Shown piece by piece: positions 8,856 to 17,493 of a stretch of DNA of 64,000 bases (the first letter of the stretch is position 1; every line of letters begins with the position of its first letter). The stretch lies in the NCBI RefSeq assembly GCF_020524045.1, contig NZ_JAIVKL010000001.1, positions 372,001 through 436,000 on the forward strand. The letters run 5' to 3'. The translations under genes and the position numbers were made by a program. This DNA is from Metabacillus litoralis (GTDB taxonomy: Bacteria; Bacillota; Bacilli; Bacillales; Bacillaceae). The notes beneath the pieces were generated by a model. The model did no database searches, had not been told where the DNA came from, and was given only the letters and a program-made list of their open reading frames with translations.

Positions 8856-9626
8856 CTATTCTTTTAACAACTCTTTTACGGGAGCAAAGCTTTTTCTATG
8901 ATGCTCTGTAACACCATGTTTCGCTAATGCCTCTAAATGCAGCTTTGTGCCATATCCCATATGCTTTTCATATCCATATTCAGGGTAGTCCTTAGCTAGA
9001 TTTATCATCATACGGTCTCTAGTAACTTTTGCAATAACAGAGCTCGCTGCAATAGATACACTTTTAGAATCACCTTTAATGATGGATTGTTGGTTAATAT
9101 TAATATTTAAATTCATTGCATCAAGTAACAAATAATCTGGTTGTACGTTTAATTCGTCAATTGCCTTTAACATGGCTAGCTTCGTTGCTTCATAGATATT
9201 TACTTCATCAATTACTTTTGGTGAAATTATTCCGATACCTATTGCAACAGCATTTTCTTTTACTAGCTCAAAAAAGTGCTCTCTTAAACTAGCTGTTAGC
9301 TTCTTAGAGTCTGTTAAACCTGGTATATAGCATTCTTCCTTCAATATGACTGCTGCAGCCACTACAGGGCCTGCTAAAGGACCTCGGCCCACTTCATCAA
9401 TACCTGCAATTAGTTGGTATCCTTTAGCTCTAACATCATTTTCATAACGTAACATATGATAAAATTGTTGTTGTTTCAGTTTTTCAACTTCATAATTTTT
9501 GAACCACTTCTCAACAAGCTGTTGAACACCCTTCCTACTATCTTCTTTACATTCTTGTAAAAATGGATCCTTTTCGCTTGTTATATTTGTTAATTTTAGT
9601 TGAATTTCTTTCGTTGTTAATGTCAT
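8856..9626 (-). CDS. rnhB: Ribonuclease HII
   Basis: This enzyme removes ribonucleotides misincorporated into DNA and cleaves RNA in RNA-DNA hybrids. The 256-residue protein has an N-terminal helical extension of about 70 residues, typical of Bacillus RNase HII. The type 2 RNase H core follows. Acidic residues are Asp77 and Glu78 in AGIDEVGRGPLAGPVV, and the Asp of LLLDAMN (about 168). Supporting motifs are TDSKKL, GIGIISPKVIDEVNIYEA, SIAASSVIAKVTRDR and GYGTKLHLEAL. It lies 11 bp upstream of ylqG and is probably co-transcribed with it. A family A repeat copy and the rbgA terminator lie upstream, between it and rbgA. Confidence 0.96.
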   Translation of the reverse strand: MTLTTKEIQLKLTNITSEKDPFLQECKEDSRKGVQQLVEKWFKNYEVEKLKQQQFYHMLRYENDVRAKGYQLIAGIDEVGRGPLAGPVVAAAVILKEECYIPGLTDSKKLTASLREHFFELVKENAVAIGIGIISPKVIDEVNIYEATKLAMLKAIDELNVQPDYLLLDAMNLNININQQSIIKGDSKSVSIAASSVIAKVTRDRMMINLAKDYPEYGYEKHMGYGTKLHLEALAKHGVTEHHRKSFAPVKELLKE

Positions 9627-9656
9627 TAGTTTTACCCCTACACTTTTTTACTTTTA

Positions 9657-9825
9657 GGCTGTATTATAGCTCAATGTTGATTTTATATTTGATCTGAATA
9701 TAGGAGACAAACTTGGAGAAGAGTGTCTCCTATAGACACCACAGGCGCGAAGTTCACGAGAAGACTTCAAAAAAAAGAATGCCTGTTAAGAGGAAATCAA
9801 CAACTAAGGTTAACAGCGCCTAGCC
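9657..9825 (-). mobile_element. Family A MITE-like element, 169 bp, diverged
   Basis: Read on the minus strand it begins GGCTAGGCGCTGTTAACC and contains TTGTTGATTTCC, AACAGGCATTC, CGCGCCTGTGGTGTCT and CACTCTTCTCC. All of these align in order with the copies at 2956 and 21094. It ends AATACAGCC. Flanks are TACTTTTA (9649-9656) and TACTGTTA (9826-9833), identical at 7 of 8 positions, which I read as an 8-bp target duplication. It occupies most of the 306-bp gap between rnhB and rbgA. Confidence 0.7.
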
Positions 9826-9865
9826 TACTGTTATGATAATCTTACTTTATATATCGGATAAGGTA

Positions 9866-9910
9866 TAAAAAAATAAAGAGGCTGACTCTAGCGTAATTGG
9901 AGTCAACCAT
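9866..9910 (-). terminator. Rho-independent terminator after rbgA
   Basis: On the minus strand GGTTGACTC and GAGTCAGCC pair (9 bp with one G-U), followed by TCTTTATTTTTTTATACC. It lies 23 bp past the rbgA stop and shields rnhB from upstream transcription. Confidence 0.8.
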
Positions 9911-9932
9911 CTTTGTAATTAAAAATATAAAT

Positions 9933-10805
9933 TTAAGTCATAACCTCATTCGATTGAAATTGAGACGGTGTTTCAAATGATAATCTACCTAATTTATCTC
10001 CTCTAATTTCTCTTAGTATCAGCTCTGATGTTTTATCATAATCAATAATGCCACCTTGCATCATACATCCACGTCTTTTACCTATTTCATCAAATAAAGG
10101 AACAATCTCTTCAGGTAGTTCTTCTAAATTAAAACGTTCTTTCAATTGCTCTGGATAAAATTCTTTTAAAAACTTTAAAGCAAATACAGTAATATCTTGA
10201 AGGTTTAGTATAGCGTCCTTAATAGCACCTGTTGTAGCTAATTTGTACCCTACTAACTCATCTTCAAACTTCGGCCATAAAATTCCTGGTGTATCTAACA
10301 ATTCTAATTCAGTTCCTACCTTCACCCATTGTTGAGCAGTTGTTACGCCAGGCCTATCTCCGGTTTTTGTAATATTTCTTTTAGCTAAACGATTGATTAA
10401 AGTTGATTTTCCTACATTAGGTATTCCAATGATTAACGCACGTATAGCACGGGGCTTTATACCCTTTGCTGCCATTTTATCGAACTTTTCTTTCAATAAT
10501 ACTTTTGAAAGAGCTGTAATTTGCTTTAAGCCTGTTCCCGTTTGAGCATCTATTGCGATTGCAGGGATGTTTTGTTCTTTAAAATATGAGATCCATTGAT
10601 TTGTAACGAAATTATCTGCTTTATCAGCTTTGTTTAATAAAACGATTCTTGGCTTTGTTGAAATAATTTCATCAATCATCGGATTTCGTGATGACATCGG
10701 AATTCTGGCATCAACAAGCTCAAACACGATATCAATTAATTTTATCTTCTCTGTTACTTGTCTTCTTGCCTTTGCCATATGTCCTGGAAACCATTGTATT
10801 GTCAT
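9933..10805 (-). CDS. rbgA: Ribosome biogenesis GTPase RbgA (YlqF)
   Basis: RbgA is a GTPase needed for late assembly of the 50S subunit. The 290-residue protein has the circularly permuted order of G motifs that defines its family: G4 LLNKADK (about residue 58) comes before G1 GIPNVGKST (about 127) and G3 DTPG (about 173). The N-terminus [14 protein letters not shown] is characteristic, with the histidine proposed to act in catalysis. A C-terminal helical domain follows, including [18 protein letters not shown]. It lies 18 bp after the signal peptidase gene and is closed by a strong terminator. Confidence 0.96.
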   Translation of the reverse strand: MTIQWFPGHMAKARRQVTEKIKLIDIVFELVDARIPMSSRNPMIDEIISTKPRIVLLNKADKADNFVTNQWISYFKEQNIPAIAIDAQTGTGLKQITALSKVLLKEKFDKMAAKGIKPRAIRALIIGIPNVGKSTLINRLAKRNITKTGDRPGVTTAQQWVKVGTELELLDTPGILWPKFEDELVGYKLATTGAIKDAILNLQDITVFALKFLKEFYPEQLKERFNLEELPEEIVPLFDEIGKRRGCMMQGGIIDYDKTSELILREIRGDKLGRLSFETPSQFQSNEVMT

Positions 10806-10823
10806 AAAAACACCTTCTTTACA

Positions 10824-11375
10824 TTACTCAGCAAATCTTATATCTGATATCGGCCAATAAACTAAGCTTGTTTTACCCATAACCTCTTCTATTGGGACAG
10901 TACCGATATGTCTACTGTCCTTACTTTGCCGCCTATTGTCTCCCATAACAAATATATGACCTTCTGGTACTGTGGTTTGACCAATAATGCTTTCTAAATT
11001 AAAGGGTTCAGTTAATGGTCCATCGATTAGCTGATTTTTGTACTCTTCAAGATATGGTTCAGGATATTCTTTACCATTAATAATAAGAGTATCGTTTTCA
11101 TACTCAACAGTATCACCAGGTAAACCAATGACTCTTTTAATATAATCTCTATCTGATGTAGCATGAAATACTACGATATCAAAACGTTTTGGTTCACCAA
11201 TTTTATAGGAGAATTTATTTACGATCATTCGATCTTGCGTATGTAAAGTCGGCATCATGGAGAATCCATCAACTACGATTGGAGCAAAAAAGAAATACCT
11301 TATAATAGCAGCCAGTAATACAGCTATCGTAAGTGCCTTAATCCATTCGAATAGCTCATTTTTCTTTTTTGTCAT
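10824..11375 (-). CDS. lepB: Type I signal peptidase
   Basis: This membrane protease removes signal peptides from exported proteins. The 183-residue protein has one N-terminal membrane helix (about 14 to 32), a catalytic serine in VDGFSMMPTL (Ser39) and the general-base lysine in DYIKRVIGLPGD (Lys80). The C-terminal box FVMGDNRRQSKDSRHIG also fits. The size matches single-helix SipS-type enzymes. I chose the ATG at 11373-11375 because AGGTGA precedes it by 6 nt. An in-frame ATG 33 bp upstream has no ribosome binding site. In B. subtilis no signal peptidase lies between rplS and rbgA, so the gene is an addition relative to that genome. Confidence 0.95.
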   Translation of the reverse strand: MTKKKNELFEWIKALTIAVLLAAIIRYFFFAPIVVDGFSMMPTLHTQDRMIVNKFSYKIGEPKRFDIVVFHATSDRDYIKRVIGLPGDTVEYENDTLIINGKEYPEPYLEEYKNQLIDGPLTEPFNLESIIGQTTVPEGHIFVMGDNRRQSKDSRHIGTVPIEEVMGKTSLVYWPISDIRFAE

Positions 11376-11541
11376 TTTTTCACCTACTCTAGCAATCATT
11401 ATGTCCACAGTCTATATAATACTATACCCATTACAAATTGTAGTAATGAGAAGATTTTTGATTCTTTAATTAAGAAGATTGTAGAAGCTTGGTTATGCTT
11501 CTGTATTATGGTTGCTATTTACCCCCATCAATAACCTATTG

Positions 11542-11573
11542 AAAAAGGAGCTTGTTAAATAACAAGCTCCTTA
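11542..11573 (-). terminator. Rho-independent terminator after rplS
   Basis: AAGGAGCTTGTT and AACAAGCTCCTT form a perfect 12-bp stem with a 4-nt loop, followed on the minus strand by TTTTTC. It lies about 60 bp beyond the rplS stop and ends the ribosomal and SRP cluster transcript. Confidence 0.9.
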
Positions 11574-11633
11574 TCAACTATACGGACAGTTAGCTGACCC
11601 ATATATTTGAGACTTAGCATAAGCTAAGCTATC

Positions 11634-11978
11634 TTATCGAATTTCTTTGATACGCGCTTTTTTACCACGTAATTGACGTAGGTAATAAAGTTTAGCACGG
11701 CGAACTTTACCGCGGCGAATAACTTCTAATAACGCGATCTTTGGTGTGTGTACAGGGAAAGTACGCTCAACACCTACACCGTAAGAAATCTTACGTACTG
11801 TAAATGTTTCACTAATTCCACCACCACGACGCTTAATCACAACACCTTCAAACACCTGAATACGCTCACGAGTACCCTCTACAACTTTAACGTGTACACG
11901 TACTGTATCACCAGGACGGAATGCAGGAAGATCTGATTTCAATTGTTCTTTTGTGATTTCTTCAATTAGTTTTTGCAT
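11634..11978 (-). CDS. rplS: 50S ribosomal protein L19
   Basis: L19 sits at the 30S-50S interface. The 114-residue product has the canonical sequence, including [47 protein letters not shown] and the basic tail [17 protein letters not shown]. The correct start is the ATG at 11976-11978, preceded by GGAAGGAGTTGAAAACG. The frame stays open 57 bp further upstream, but that part belongs to the leader. It follows trmD and also has its own promoter and a structured leader, which allows L19 to be made separately from the low-abundance modification enzymes upstream. Confidence 0.97.
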   Translation of the reverse strand: MQKLIEEITKEQLKSDLPAFRPGDTVRVHVKVVEGTRERIQVFEGVVIKRRGGGISETFTVRKISYGVGVERTFPVHTPKIALLEVIRRGKVRRAKLYYLRQLRGKKARIKEIR

Positions 11979-12093
11979 CGTTTTCAACTCCTTCCAACAG
12001 ACGCTCATTCCAATATATTCATTGCAGCGGAACATCGTTTTAAAGCCTGCCCTCTAGAAAGCACCCATAAGGAGTATTCTTGAGCAAGTCACG
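11979..12093 (-). promoter_or_regulatory. L19-type ribosomal protein leader
   Basis: A roughly 115-nt leader lies between the rplS promoter and its start. Segments such as CTTGCTCAAG, ACTCCTTATGGGTGCTTTC, GAGGGCAGG and TTCCGCTGCAATG recall the conserved L19 leader (Rfam L19_leader) described upstream of rplS in low-GC Gram-positives. That match is from memory of the motif, not a covariance search. It would be an autoregulatory target for L19. Confidence 0.55.
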
Positions 12094-12099
12094 AGATTC

Positions 12100-12128
12100 A
12101 TCATACCATAAAGACTATTGACCTGCAA
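12100..12128 (-). promoter_or_regulatory. Candidate sigma-A promoter of rplS
   Basis: On the minus strand TTGCAG (12123-12128) and TATGAT (12100-12105) are separated by exactly 17 bp. The promoter begins 4 bp after the trmD stop and would start a transcript carrying the rplS leader. Confidence 0.65.
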
Positions 12129-12131
12129 TAG

Positions 12132-12866
12132 CTAGTTCTTATTTTTTAAGGTTTTTAAGAATGATTGTTGCTTTTCAGTTAATGGGTAAGATTCTAATAA
12201 ATCTGGTCTTCTATTAAAGGTCCTTCTAAGAGATTCTTCCTCACGCCATTCTGCTATTTTTTTATGATTTCCTGAAAGAAGAACATCAGGAACCTTTAAC
12301 CCTCTAAAATCTGCTGGTCTAGTATAATGAGGGTGTTCTAACAACCCAGAACTATAGGAATCAAGTACAGGAGAATCTTCATTTCCTAGAACGCCAGGTA
12401 GCAAACGAACCACACTATCTGCTATAACCATAGAAGCTAGCTCACCGCCTGTTAAGACAAAATCTCCAATAGATATCTCATCAGTAACAAGATTCTCTCT
12501 TATGCGCTCGTCATAGCCTTCATAATGACCACAAATAAACAATAAGTGATCTTCTTTAGACAGCTGTTCTGCTTTTTCTTGTGTATAACGCTCACCTTGT
12601 GGACACACAAGAATAACTTTTGGTGCTGAATCTGTTTCCTTTTGGATATCTTCTACTGCATCAAAAATAGGTTGTGGCGTCAACACCATTCCAGCTCCGC
12701 CACCATATGGATAATCATCAACATTATGATGTTTGTTTGTAGAATAATCCCTAAAATTCATTACTCGAAATTTTACTGCTTGTTTTTCTTGGGCCTTTTT
12801 TAATATTGACTCATTTAAAACACCTTGAAACATATCAGGAAAAAGGGTCAAAAAGTCAATCTTCAT
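12132..12866 (-). CDS. trmD: tRNA (guanine-37-N1)-methyltransferase
   Basis: TrmD methylates G37 next to the anticodon, which prevents +1 frameshifting. The 244-residue protein has the SPOUT knot motifs [12 protein letters not shown] and [14 protein letters not shown] (about residues 112 to 145). It also has the N-terminal [13 protein letters not shown] and PYGGGAGMV signatures, and [12 protein letters not shown] near residue 180. It starts within the stop codon of rimM (TAATG, 1-nt overlap), so translation is coupled. The gene order rimM-trmD-rplS is the standard one. Confidence 0.97.
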   Translation of the reverse strand: MKIDFLTLFPDMFQGVLNESILKKAQEKQAVKFRVMNFRDYSTNKHHNVDDYPYGGGAGMVLTPQPIFDAVEDIQKETDSAPKVILVCPQGERYTQEKAEQLSKEDHLLFICGHYEGYDERIRENLVTDEISIGDFVLTGGELASMVIADSVVRLLPGVLGNEDSPVLDSYSSGLLEHPHYTRPADFRGLKVPDVLLSGNHKKIAEWREEESLRRTFNRRPDLLESYPLTEKQQSFLKTLKNKN

Positions 12867-13387
12867 TAGTCTAATAACCCTTCCATAGGAGTGATGACAA
12901 TTTTCTTCTCTTCGATATTAATTTCTGTAACAATATCATCAATATAAGGAACAAGTAGATCTTTACCGATTTTTCTTTTCACAACCCACACATCATTTGC
13001 ACCTGTTGATAGGATCTCATGAATCACTCCGATTTCAGATCCTTCATCAGTAAACATTGTACACCCTATAATTTCGTGAAAGTAATACTCCCCATCTTCC
13101 AGTTCAGTTAATTGATCTTCCGTTACTTTTAATAAGGAGCCTTTGAATGGCTCAACATCTTGTATGGAATTCATTCCTTTAAATGTTAATAAATCAAAAT
13201 TTTTATGAACACGATGGTTTTCTACAACTACTTCTAGTTGTTCATTTGAATTTTCTTTAAATATGTATAATTTATTACCACGCTGATATCTTTCATCTGC
13301 GAAATCCGTTTTAGAAATAACACGAACTTCACCTCTAACTCCATGTGTATTGACTATTTTACCAACATTAAACCATTTTTCTGCCAT
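12866..13387 (-). CDS. rimM: 16S rRNA processing protein RimM
   Basis: RimM assists maturation of the 30S head by binding S19. The 173-residue protein has the N-terminal barrel ([19 protein letters not shown]) and a C-terminal PRC barrel ([32 protein letters not shown]). I chose the ATG at 13385-13387, which gives MAEKWFNV and fits the family N-terminus. It uses the AGGTGA that also contains the ylqD stop codon. A GTG three codons upstream lies within that ribosome binding site. It overlaps trmD by 1 nt. Confidence 0.95.
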   Translation of the reverse strand: MAEKWFNVGKIVNTHGVRGEVRVISKTDFADERYQRGNKLYIFKENSNEQLEVVVENHRVHKNFDLLTFKGMNSIQDVEPFKGSLLKVTEDQLTELEDGEYYFHEIIGCTMFTDEGSEIGVIHEILSTGANDVWVVKRKIGKDLLVPYIDDIVTEINIEEKKIVITPMEGLLD

Positions 13388-13392
13388 AATTA

Positions 13393-13773
13393 TCACCTCA
13401 GGCGTATTTGATCAACGATTCCATCTTTAATAACAATTGTTTTTTCTTGCATAATGTCTGACCAATTGTCACCAACATTCACTTCTATTATTGCTTCTAC
13501 TTCTTTTTCTTTTAACTCACTACCTAGTGGCAAAATATTGACTTGCTCTAACTGAAAATCAACGAGCTTAATTTTTTCGCGCCTTTTATCTATCTCTTTA
13601 AGATATTGACTAGCTAATGGTTTACTCGTTTTTTCAATTTTTTTATATTCAAAGTATAATTGGTCACATTCTTGTTCTAGACGCTTTTTCTTTTCTGTAA
13701 ACTGTTCAATTAATTCATGCTTACTTGTCTCAGTTATAGTCTGTTTGACCGTTACGTGGTGGAGTATATTCAT
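13393..13773 (-). CDS. ylqD: YlqD family protein
   Basis: This conserved 126-residue Bacillus protein has unknown function. The first third is a charged helical segment likely to form a coiled coil ([19 protein letters not shown] to DFQLEQVNI, about residues 20 to 75). A small beta-rich C-terminal part follows ([31 protein letters not shown]). The ATG at 13771-13773 is set by GGGGAGGAACAATA. An in-frame ATG 45 bp upstream has no ribosome binding site and would make the protein longer than its relatives. It lies between khpA and rimM in the ribosome cluster, but the sequence does not reveal a ribosomal role. Confidence 0.88.
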   Translation of the reverse strand: MNILHHVTVKQTITETSKHELIEQFTEKKKRLEQECDQLYFEYKKIEKTSKPLASQYLKEIDKRREKIKLVDFQLEQVNILPLGSELKEKEVEAIIEVNVGDNWSDIMQEKTIVIKDGIVDQIRLR

Positions 13774-13855
13774 TATTGTTCCTCCCCTACTAAGCTTCAT
13801 ACAACAATAAACCTTCAAGTAACTTATTTTGTCTTATTTTTGATCTCTATAGTAC

Positions 13856-13886
13856 AAAAAAAGGTGAGGAATCTTCCTCACCTTTT
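13856..13886 (-). terminator. Terminator hairpin after khpA
   Basis: AAGGTGAGG and CCTCACCTT pair around a 6-nt loop, with A and T runs on both sides that extend the stem and give a T tail in either direction. On the minus strand it abuts the khpA stop codon. If efficient, it splits the ribosome cluster into rpsP-khpA and ylqD-rimM-trmD transcripts. Confidence 0.85.
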
Positions 13887-14132
13887 TCAGTCGTTAATTT
13901 CAAGTTGAATTCTTTTAGATGAATTAGATCCTGCTGCATATACAACAGATCGAATCGCTTTTGCTATTCGTCCTTGTTTACCAATCACCTTGCCAACGTC
14001 TTCTTTATGAACAGATAGACGAAATGTAATTTGATCTTCCTGAACAATTTCAGTTATTTCAATATTCTCTGGTGAGTCAACAAGAGGTTTAACAATAACT
14101 GCGATCAACTCTTTCATCTCATGAACATTCAT
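13887..14132 (-). CDS. khpA: RNA-binding protein KhpA (YlqC)
   Basis: KhpA is a small KH-domain RNA-binding protein, known in other Firmicutes as a partner of KhpB in cell-envelope and RNA regulation. The 81-residue product is little more than one KH domain, with the GxxG loop in GKVIGKQGRIAKAIRSVV (about residues 47 to 64). The rest is NIEITEIVQEDQITFRLSV before it and SSKRIQLEI after it. Its ATG overlaps the rpsP stop by 1 nt (TAATG), so the two are translated as a coupled pair. Confidence 0.94.
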   Translation of the reverse strand: MNVHEMKELIAVIVKPLVDSPENIEITEIVQEDQITFRLSVHKEDVGKVIGKQGRIAKAIRSVVYAAGSNSSKRIQLEIND

Positions 14133-14404
14133 TACTTGCTATTTTTTGCGTTATGAAATTTTTCCATAATGCCTTGTTTTGAGAACAAGTTACGAACTGT
14201 ATCAGAAGGTTTAGCACCATCCTGCATCCATTTTAATGCTAACTCTTCATTGATTTTAACTTCTGCTGGTTGAGTAACTGGGTTATATGTTCCAACTACT
14301 TCGATGTCACGTCCATCACGTGGTGAACGAGAATCTGCTACTACAATACGATAAAAAGGAGATTTTTTTGCTCCCATACGTTTCAAACGAATTTTAACTG
14401 CCAT
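14132..14404 (-). CDS. rpsP: 30S ribosomal protein S16
   Basis: S16 is an early-binding protein of the small subunit. The 90-residue sequence is canonical: [40 protein letters not shown] and [20 protein letters not shown]. The ATG at 14402-14404 is preceded by CGGAGGTGCTTTATAAA. A frame upstream stays open but is not part of the protein. It leads the rpsP-khpA pair, 162 bp downstream of ffh. Confidence 0.98.
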   Translation of the reverse strand: MAVKIRLKRMGAKKSPFYRIVVADSRSPRDGRDIEVVGTYNPVTQPAEVKINEELALKWMQDGAKPSDTVRNLFSKQGIMEKFHNAKNSK

Positions 14405-14566
14405 TTTATAAAGCACCTCCGAAAATGTTTCAACAAGATAGTATATTATCAAATAAATTATATGATGTAAAGGTTTTTTTCTTGTCAGAAGAAAATTCCT
14501 TAGTAAAAAATATTTTATACTTAGTTATAAGGTCAGTTTTAGGTAACTAAAAAAGACTTTTTCCTG

Positions 14567-15907
14567 TTACATAAAAGGAAATTTCATCCCTTTTTTCTTG
14601 CCTTTTGACATGGTTGTCATTTGTTTCATCATTTTTTTCATGTCTTCAAATTGCTTCAGCAGACGGTTTACTTCCTGAACAGAAGTTCCACTTCCTTTTG
14701 CAATTCTTTTTTTCCGTGAAGCATTCATCATCTCAGGATTAATTTTTTCAGCAGCGGTCATAGACTTAATTATTGCCTCAACATGACTTATCTGCTTTTC
14801 ATCAACCTGAAGATTTTTCAGACCCTTCATCTTGTTAGCACCAGGTAACATTCCAATCAAATCCTCTAAAGGACCCATGTTACGTACCTGACCTAACTGT
14901 TCAAGGAAATCATCAAAAGTAAAGGATGCTGTACGCATTTTTTGTTCTAACTCTTTTGCTTTTTCAGCATCAACATTTGTTTGAGCTTTTTCAATGAGTG
15001 TTAAAACATCACCCATTCCTAAAATACGTGAAGCCATTCGCTCAGGGTGAAAAGCTTCAATTGCATCTAGTTTTTCACCAAGACCTACAAACTTAATAGG
15101 CATTTCTGTAACAGAACGAATAGATAATGCCGCTCCACCACGTGTGTCACCATCAAGCTTTGTAAGAACCACCCCAGTTAAGCCAAGCAATTCATTAAAG
15201 CTTTTTGCCACATTTACAGCATCTTGACCTGTCATTGCATCAACAACTAAGAAGATTTCGTCTGGCTTTGCAATAGCTTTCACCTGTTCAAGTTCTTCCA
15301 TAAGATGATCATCGATATGAAGACGTCCAGCTGTGTCAATTAATACATAATCATGATGTTCTGCTTTGGCATGTTCAAGAGCCTTTGTCGCAATTTCAAC
15401 TGGACTTACTTGATCACCTAAAGAAAATACAGGCATGTCTAATTGCTTTCCTAATGTCTCCAATTGTTTAATTGCCGCAGGACGATATATATCTGCTGCA
15501 ACTAACAGTGGTTTACGATTATGTTTTTTACGCAATAGATTTGCAAGCTTACCAGTTGTCGTTGTTTTACCAGCACCTTGTAAACCAACCATCATAATAA
15601 CTGTTGGTGGACGGTTAGAAACTGCAATTTTACTTTGCTCTCCACCCATTAGTTCAGTTAGTTCTTCTTTAACAACTTTAATAACCTGTTGGCCTGGAGT
15701 TAAGCTCTTCATTACCTCTTGACCAACAGCACGTTCACTTACGCGCTTAATAAAGTCTTTCACGACTTTAAAGTTTACATCTGCTTCTAATAGAGCAAGG
15801 CGAACTTCTCGCATCATCTCTTTTACATCTGCTTCAGAAACTTTTCCTTTGCCGCGTATTTTCGCCATCGTATTTTGCAGTCGGTCGGCTAATCCTTCAA
15901 ATGCCAT
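14567..15907 (-). CDS. ffh: Signal recognition particle protein Ffh (SRP54)
   Basis: Ffh binds signal sequences and the 4.5S-type RNA, and docks with FtsY to deliver nascent proteins to the membrane. The 446-residue protein has the N and G domains (GTPase motif GLQGAGKTT at 108-116, DTAGR near 190, TKLDGDTRGG near 248, GLGEKLD near 275). The methionine-rich M domain runs from about 300, with GLKNLQVDEKQISHVEAI, AEKINPEMMNASRKKRIAKGSG and FEDMKKMMKQMTTM. It lies 12 bp downstream of ylxM. A weak A/T-rich hairpin sits at about 14533-14560, but I see no strong terminator before rpsP. Confidence 0.98.
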   Translation of the reverse strand: MAFEGLADRLQNTMAKIRGKGKVSEADVKEMMREVRLALLEADVNFKVVKDFIKRVSERAVGQEVMKSLTPGQQVIKVVKEELTELMGGEQSKIAVSNRPPTVIMMVGLQGAGKTTTTGKLANLLRKKHNRKPLLVAADIYRPAAIKQLETLGKQLDMPVFSLGDQVSPVEIATKALEHAKAEHHDYVLIDTAGRLHIDDHLMEELEQVKAIAKPDEIFLVVDAMTGQDAVNVAKSFNELLGLTGVVLTKLDGDTRGGAALSIRSVTEMPIKFVGLGEKLDAIEAFHPERMASRILGMGDVLTLIEKAQTNVDAEKAKELEQKMRTASFTFDDFLEQLGQVRNMGPLEDLIGMLPGANKMKGLKNLQVDEKQISHVEAIIKSMTAAEKINPEMMNASRKKRIAKGSGTSVQEVNRLLKQFEDMKKMMKQMTTMSKGKKKGMKFPFM

Positions 15908-15919
15908 AAATGCCGCCTC

Positions 15920-16252
15920 CTAATCTAATTTCTCAAGATCATTTAGTAATGTATCAAACTCTTGTTGATTTTCCATATTAGAAGAAAATTCACGAAGTTT
16001 TTTCATTAATGATTGACGCTCTTGAAATTTTTGAAATAATAATAGCTTTTCTTCATATTGCTCTAACATTGCATCAGTACGCTTAATGTTATCGTAAACA
16101 GCTTGTCTACTAACATCATACTCTTCTGCAATTTCACCAAGGGAGAAATCATCTAAATAGTATAACGACATATAGCTTTTTTGTTTAGGCGTTAGCAACG
16201 ATTGATAAAAATCAAAGAGATAAGTAAGCCTCGTCGTTTTTTCAAGCGTCAT
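15920..16252 (-). CDS. ylxM: SRP-associated DNA-binding-like protein YlxM
   Basis: YlxM is a 110-residue helix-turn-helix protein linked to the SRP system in Gram-positives. The fold resembles sigma-factor region 4: [19 protein letters not shown], then [21 protein letters not shown] (about residues 24 to 64), then a charged helical tail. The start is the ATG at 16250-16252 behind AAGGGGTGAACGAC. The frame is open 72 bp further upstream, but those codons do not resemble the family. It sits directly upstream of ffh and 228 bp after ftsY, with the ftsY terminator between. Confidence 0.93.
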   Translation of the reverse strand: MTLEKTTRLTYLFDFYQSLLTPKQKSYMSLYYLDDFSLGEIAEEYDVSRQAVYDNIKRTDAMLEQYEEKLLLFQKFQERQSLMKKLREFSSNMENQQEFDTLLNDLEKLD

Positions 16253-16411
16253 GTCGTTCACCCCTTTGTTAAGTGAATTACCTTTACATCTTAATAGTCT
16301 ACATATGTAGCTTTTTCTTGTCAAGTACTATCTAGATGAAAGATATTGCTCAGTAATAAATTTATCTATTTCAATTGTTTAGCAAAAGCAAAAGACATGT
16401 AATTATTCACC

Positions 16412-16468
16412 ATAAAAAATAAAATAGCGAGCCTTCACAATGTGGTTAATCATTGCAAAAACTCGCTT
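16412..16468 (-). terminator. Rho-independent terminator after ftsY
   Basis: On the minus strand AGCGAG and CTCGCT form the base. TTGCAATG and CATTGTGAA extend the stem inside, with a short AT loop. ATTTTATTTTTTATG follows. It lies 13 bp after the ftsY stop and separates it from ylxM-ffh. Confidence 0.85.
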
Positions 16469-16480
16469 ATCATGTATAGT

Positions 16481-17479
16481 TTATGCCTCTTCTTGCTCTT
16501 CAATAATTTCTGAGAATAGACCATAAACATACTGATTTGTATTAAATTCCTGGAGATCATCCATTTTTTCGCCTAAACCAACAAATTTAACTGGAATATC
16601 TAACTCTCCTTTAATAGCTAAAACAATTCCACCTTTTGCTGTTCCATCAAGTTTTGTTAATACAATACCAGATACATTGGTGGCTTGTGAAAATTGTTTA
16701 GCTTGCGTCATAGCATTCTGCCCAGTTGTCGCATCTAAAACAAGTAATACTTCGTGCGGAGCACCTGGAATTTCCTTTTCAATGACACGTTTTACCTTTT
16801 CAAGCTCTTTCATTAAGTTAACTTTATTTTGCAGTCTTCCTGCTGTATCACACAATAACACATCTACTTTGCGTGCCTTAGCAGCTTGAACAGCATCATA
16901 CATTACAGCAGCTGGGTCAGATCCCTCGGATTGCTTAATAACGTCTACTCCGACACGTTGTCCCCAAACTTCAAGCTGTTCAATCGCTCCTGCTCTAAAA
17001 GTATCACCAGCTGCTAAAAGAACAGAATTCCCTTCACTCTTAAGCTTGTGTGCTAACTTACCTATAGTTGTTGTTTTCCCTACACCATTAACTCCTACAA
17101 ATAAAACAACATTTAAACGACCATGTTCAAGGTTCAGTTTATTACTTTTTTCTTCGTCTTCATCACCTTCATAAATCTCGACAAGTTTTTCAGAAATAAC
17201 AGCTTGAACCTCTCTTGTATCTTGGATATTTCGACGTTTCACTTCCATTTTCAACTCATCAATTAAATCCATTACTGTCGAAACACCAACATCTGCACTG
17301 ATTAAAAGTTCTTCAAGTTCTTCAAAGAAATCTTCATCCACTTTTCGATATTTTGCTACAAGATCATTCATTTTTCCGGCGAAAGAGTCTCTCGTTTTTG
17401 TTAAACCGTCTTTAAATTTTTCAGTGACAGAATCTGTTTGTTGTGTTATTTTTTCTTTTAATTTTTTAAAAAAACTCAT
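16481..17479 (-). CDS. ftsY: Signal recognition particle receptor FtsY
   Basis: FtsY is the membrane-associated GTPase that receives the Ffh-ribosome complex. The 332-residue protein has a short charged N-terminal A region, the four-helix N domain (about 25 to 110) and the G domain: GVNGVGKTT at 129-137, DTAGRLQNK near 213, TKLDGTAKGG near 275 and GLGEKMDDL near 303. It lacks a long acidic extension, as in Bacillus. It starts 14 bp after smc, so the two are co-transcribed, and a strong terminator follows. Confidence 0.98.
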   Translation of the reverse strand: MSFFKKLKEKITQQTDSVTEKFKDGLTKTRDSFAGKMNDLVAKYRKVDEDFFEELEELLISADVGVSTVMDLIDELKMEVKRRNIQDTREVQAVISEKLVEIYEGDEDEEKSNKLNLEHGRLNVVLFVGVNGVGKTTTIGKLAHKLKSEGNSVLLAAGDTFRAGAIEQLEVWGQRVGVDVIKQSEGSDPAAVMYDAVQAAKARKVDVLLCDTAGRLQNKVNLMKELEKVKRVIEKEIPGAPHEVLLVLDATTGQNAMTQAKQFSQATNVSGIVLTKLDGTAKGGIVLAIKGELDIPVKFVGLGEKMDDLQEFNTNQYVYGLFSEIIEEQEEA

Positions 17480-17493
17480 ACATGCTCGTCCCT

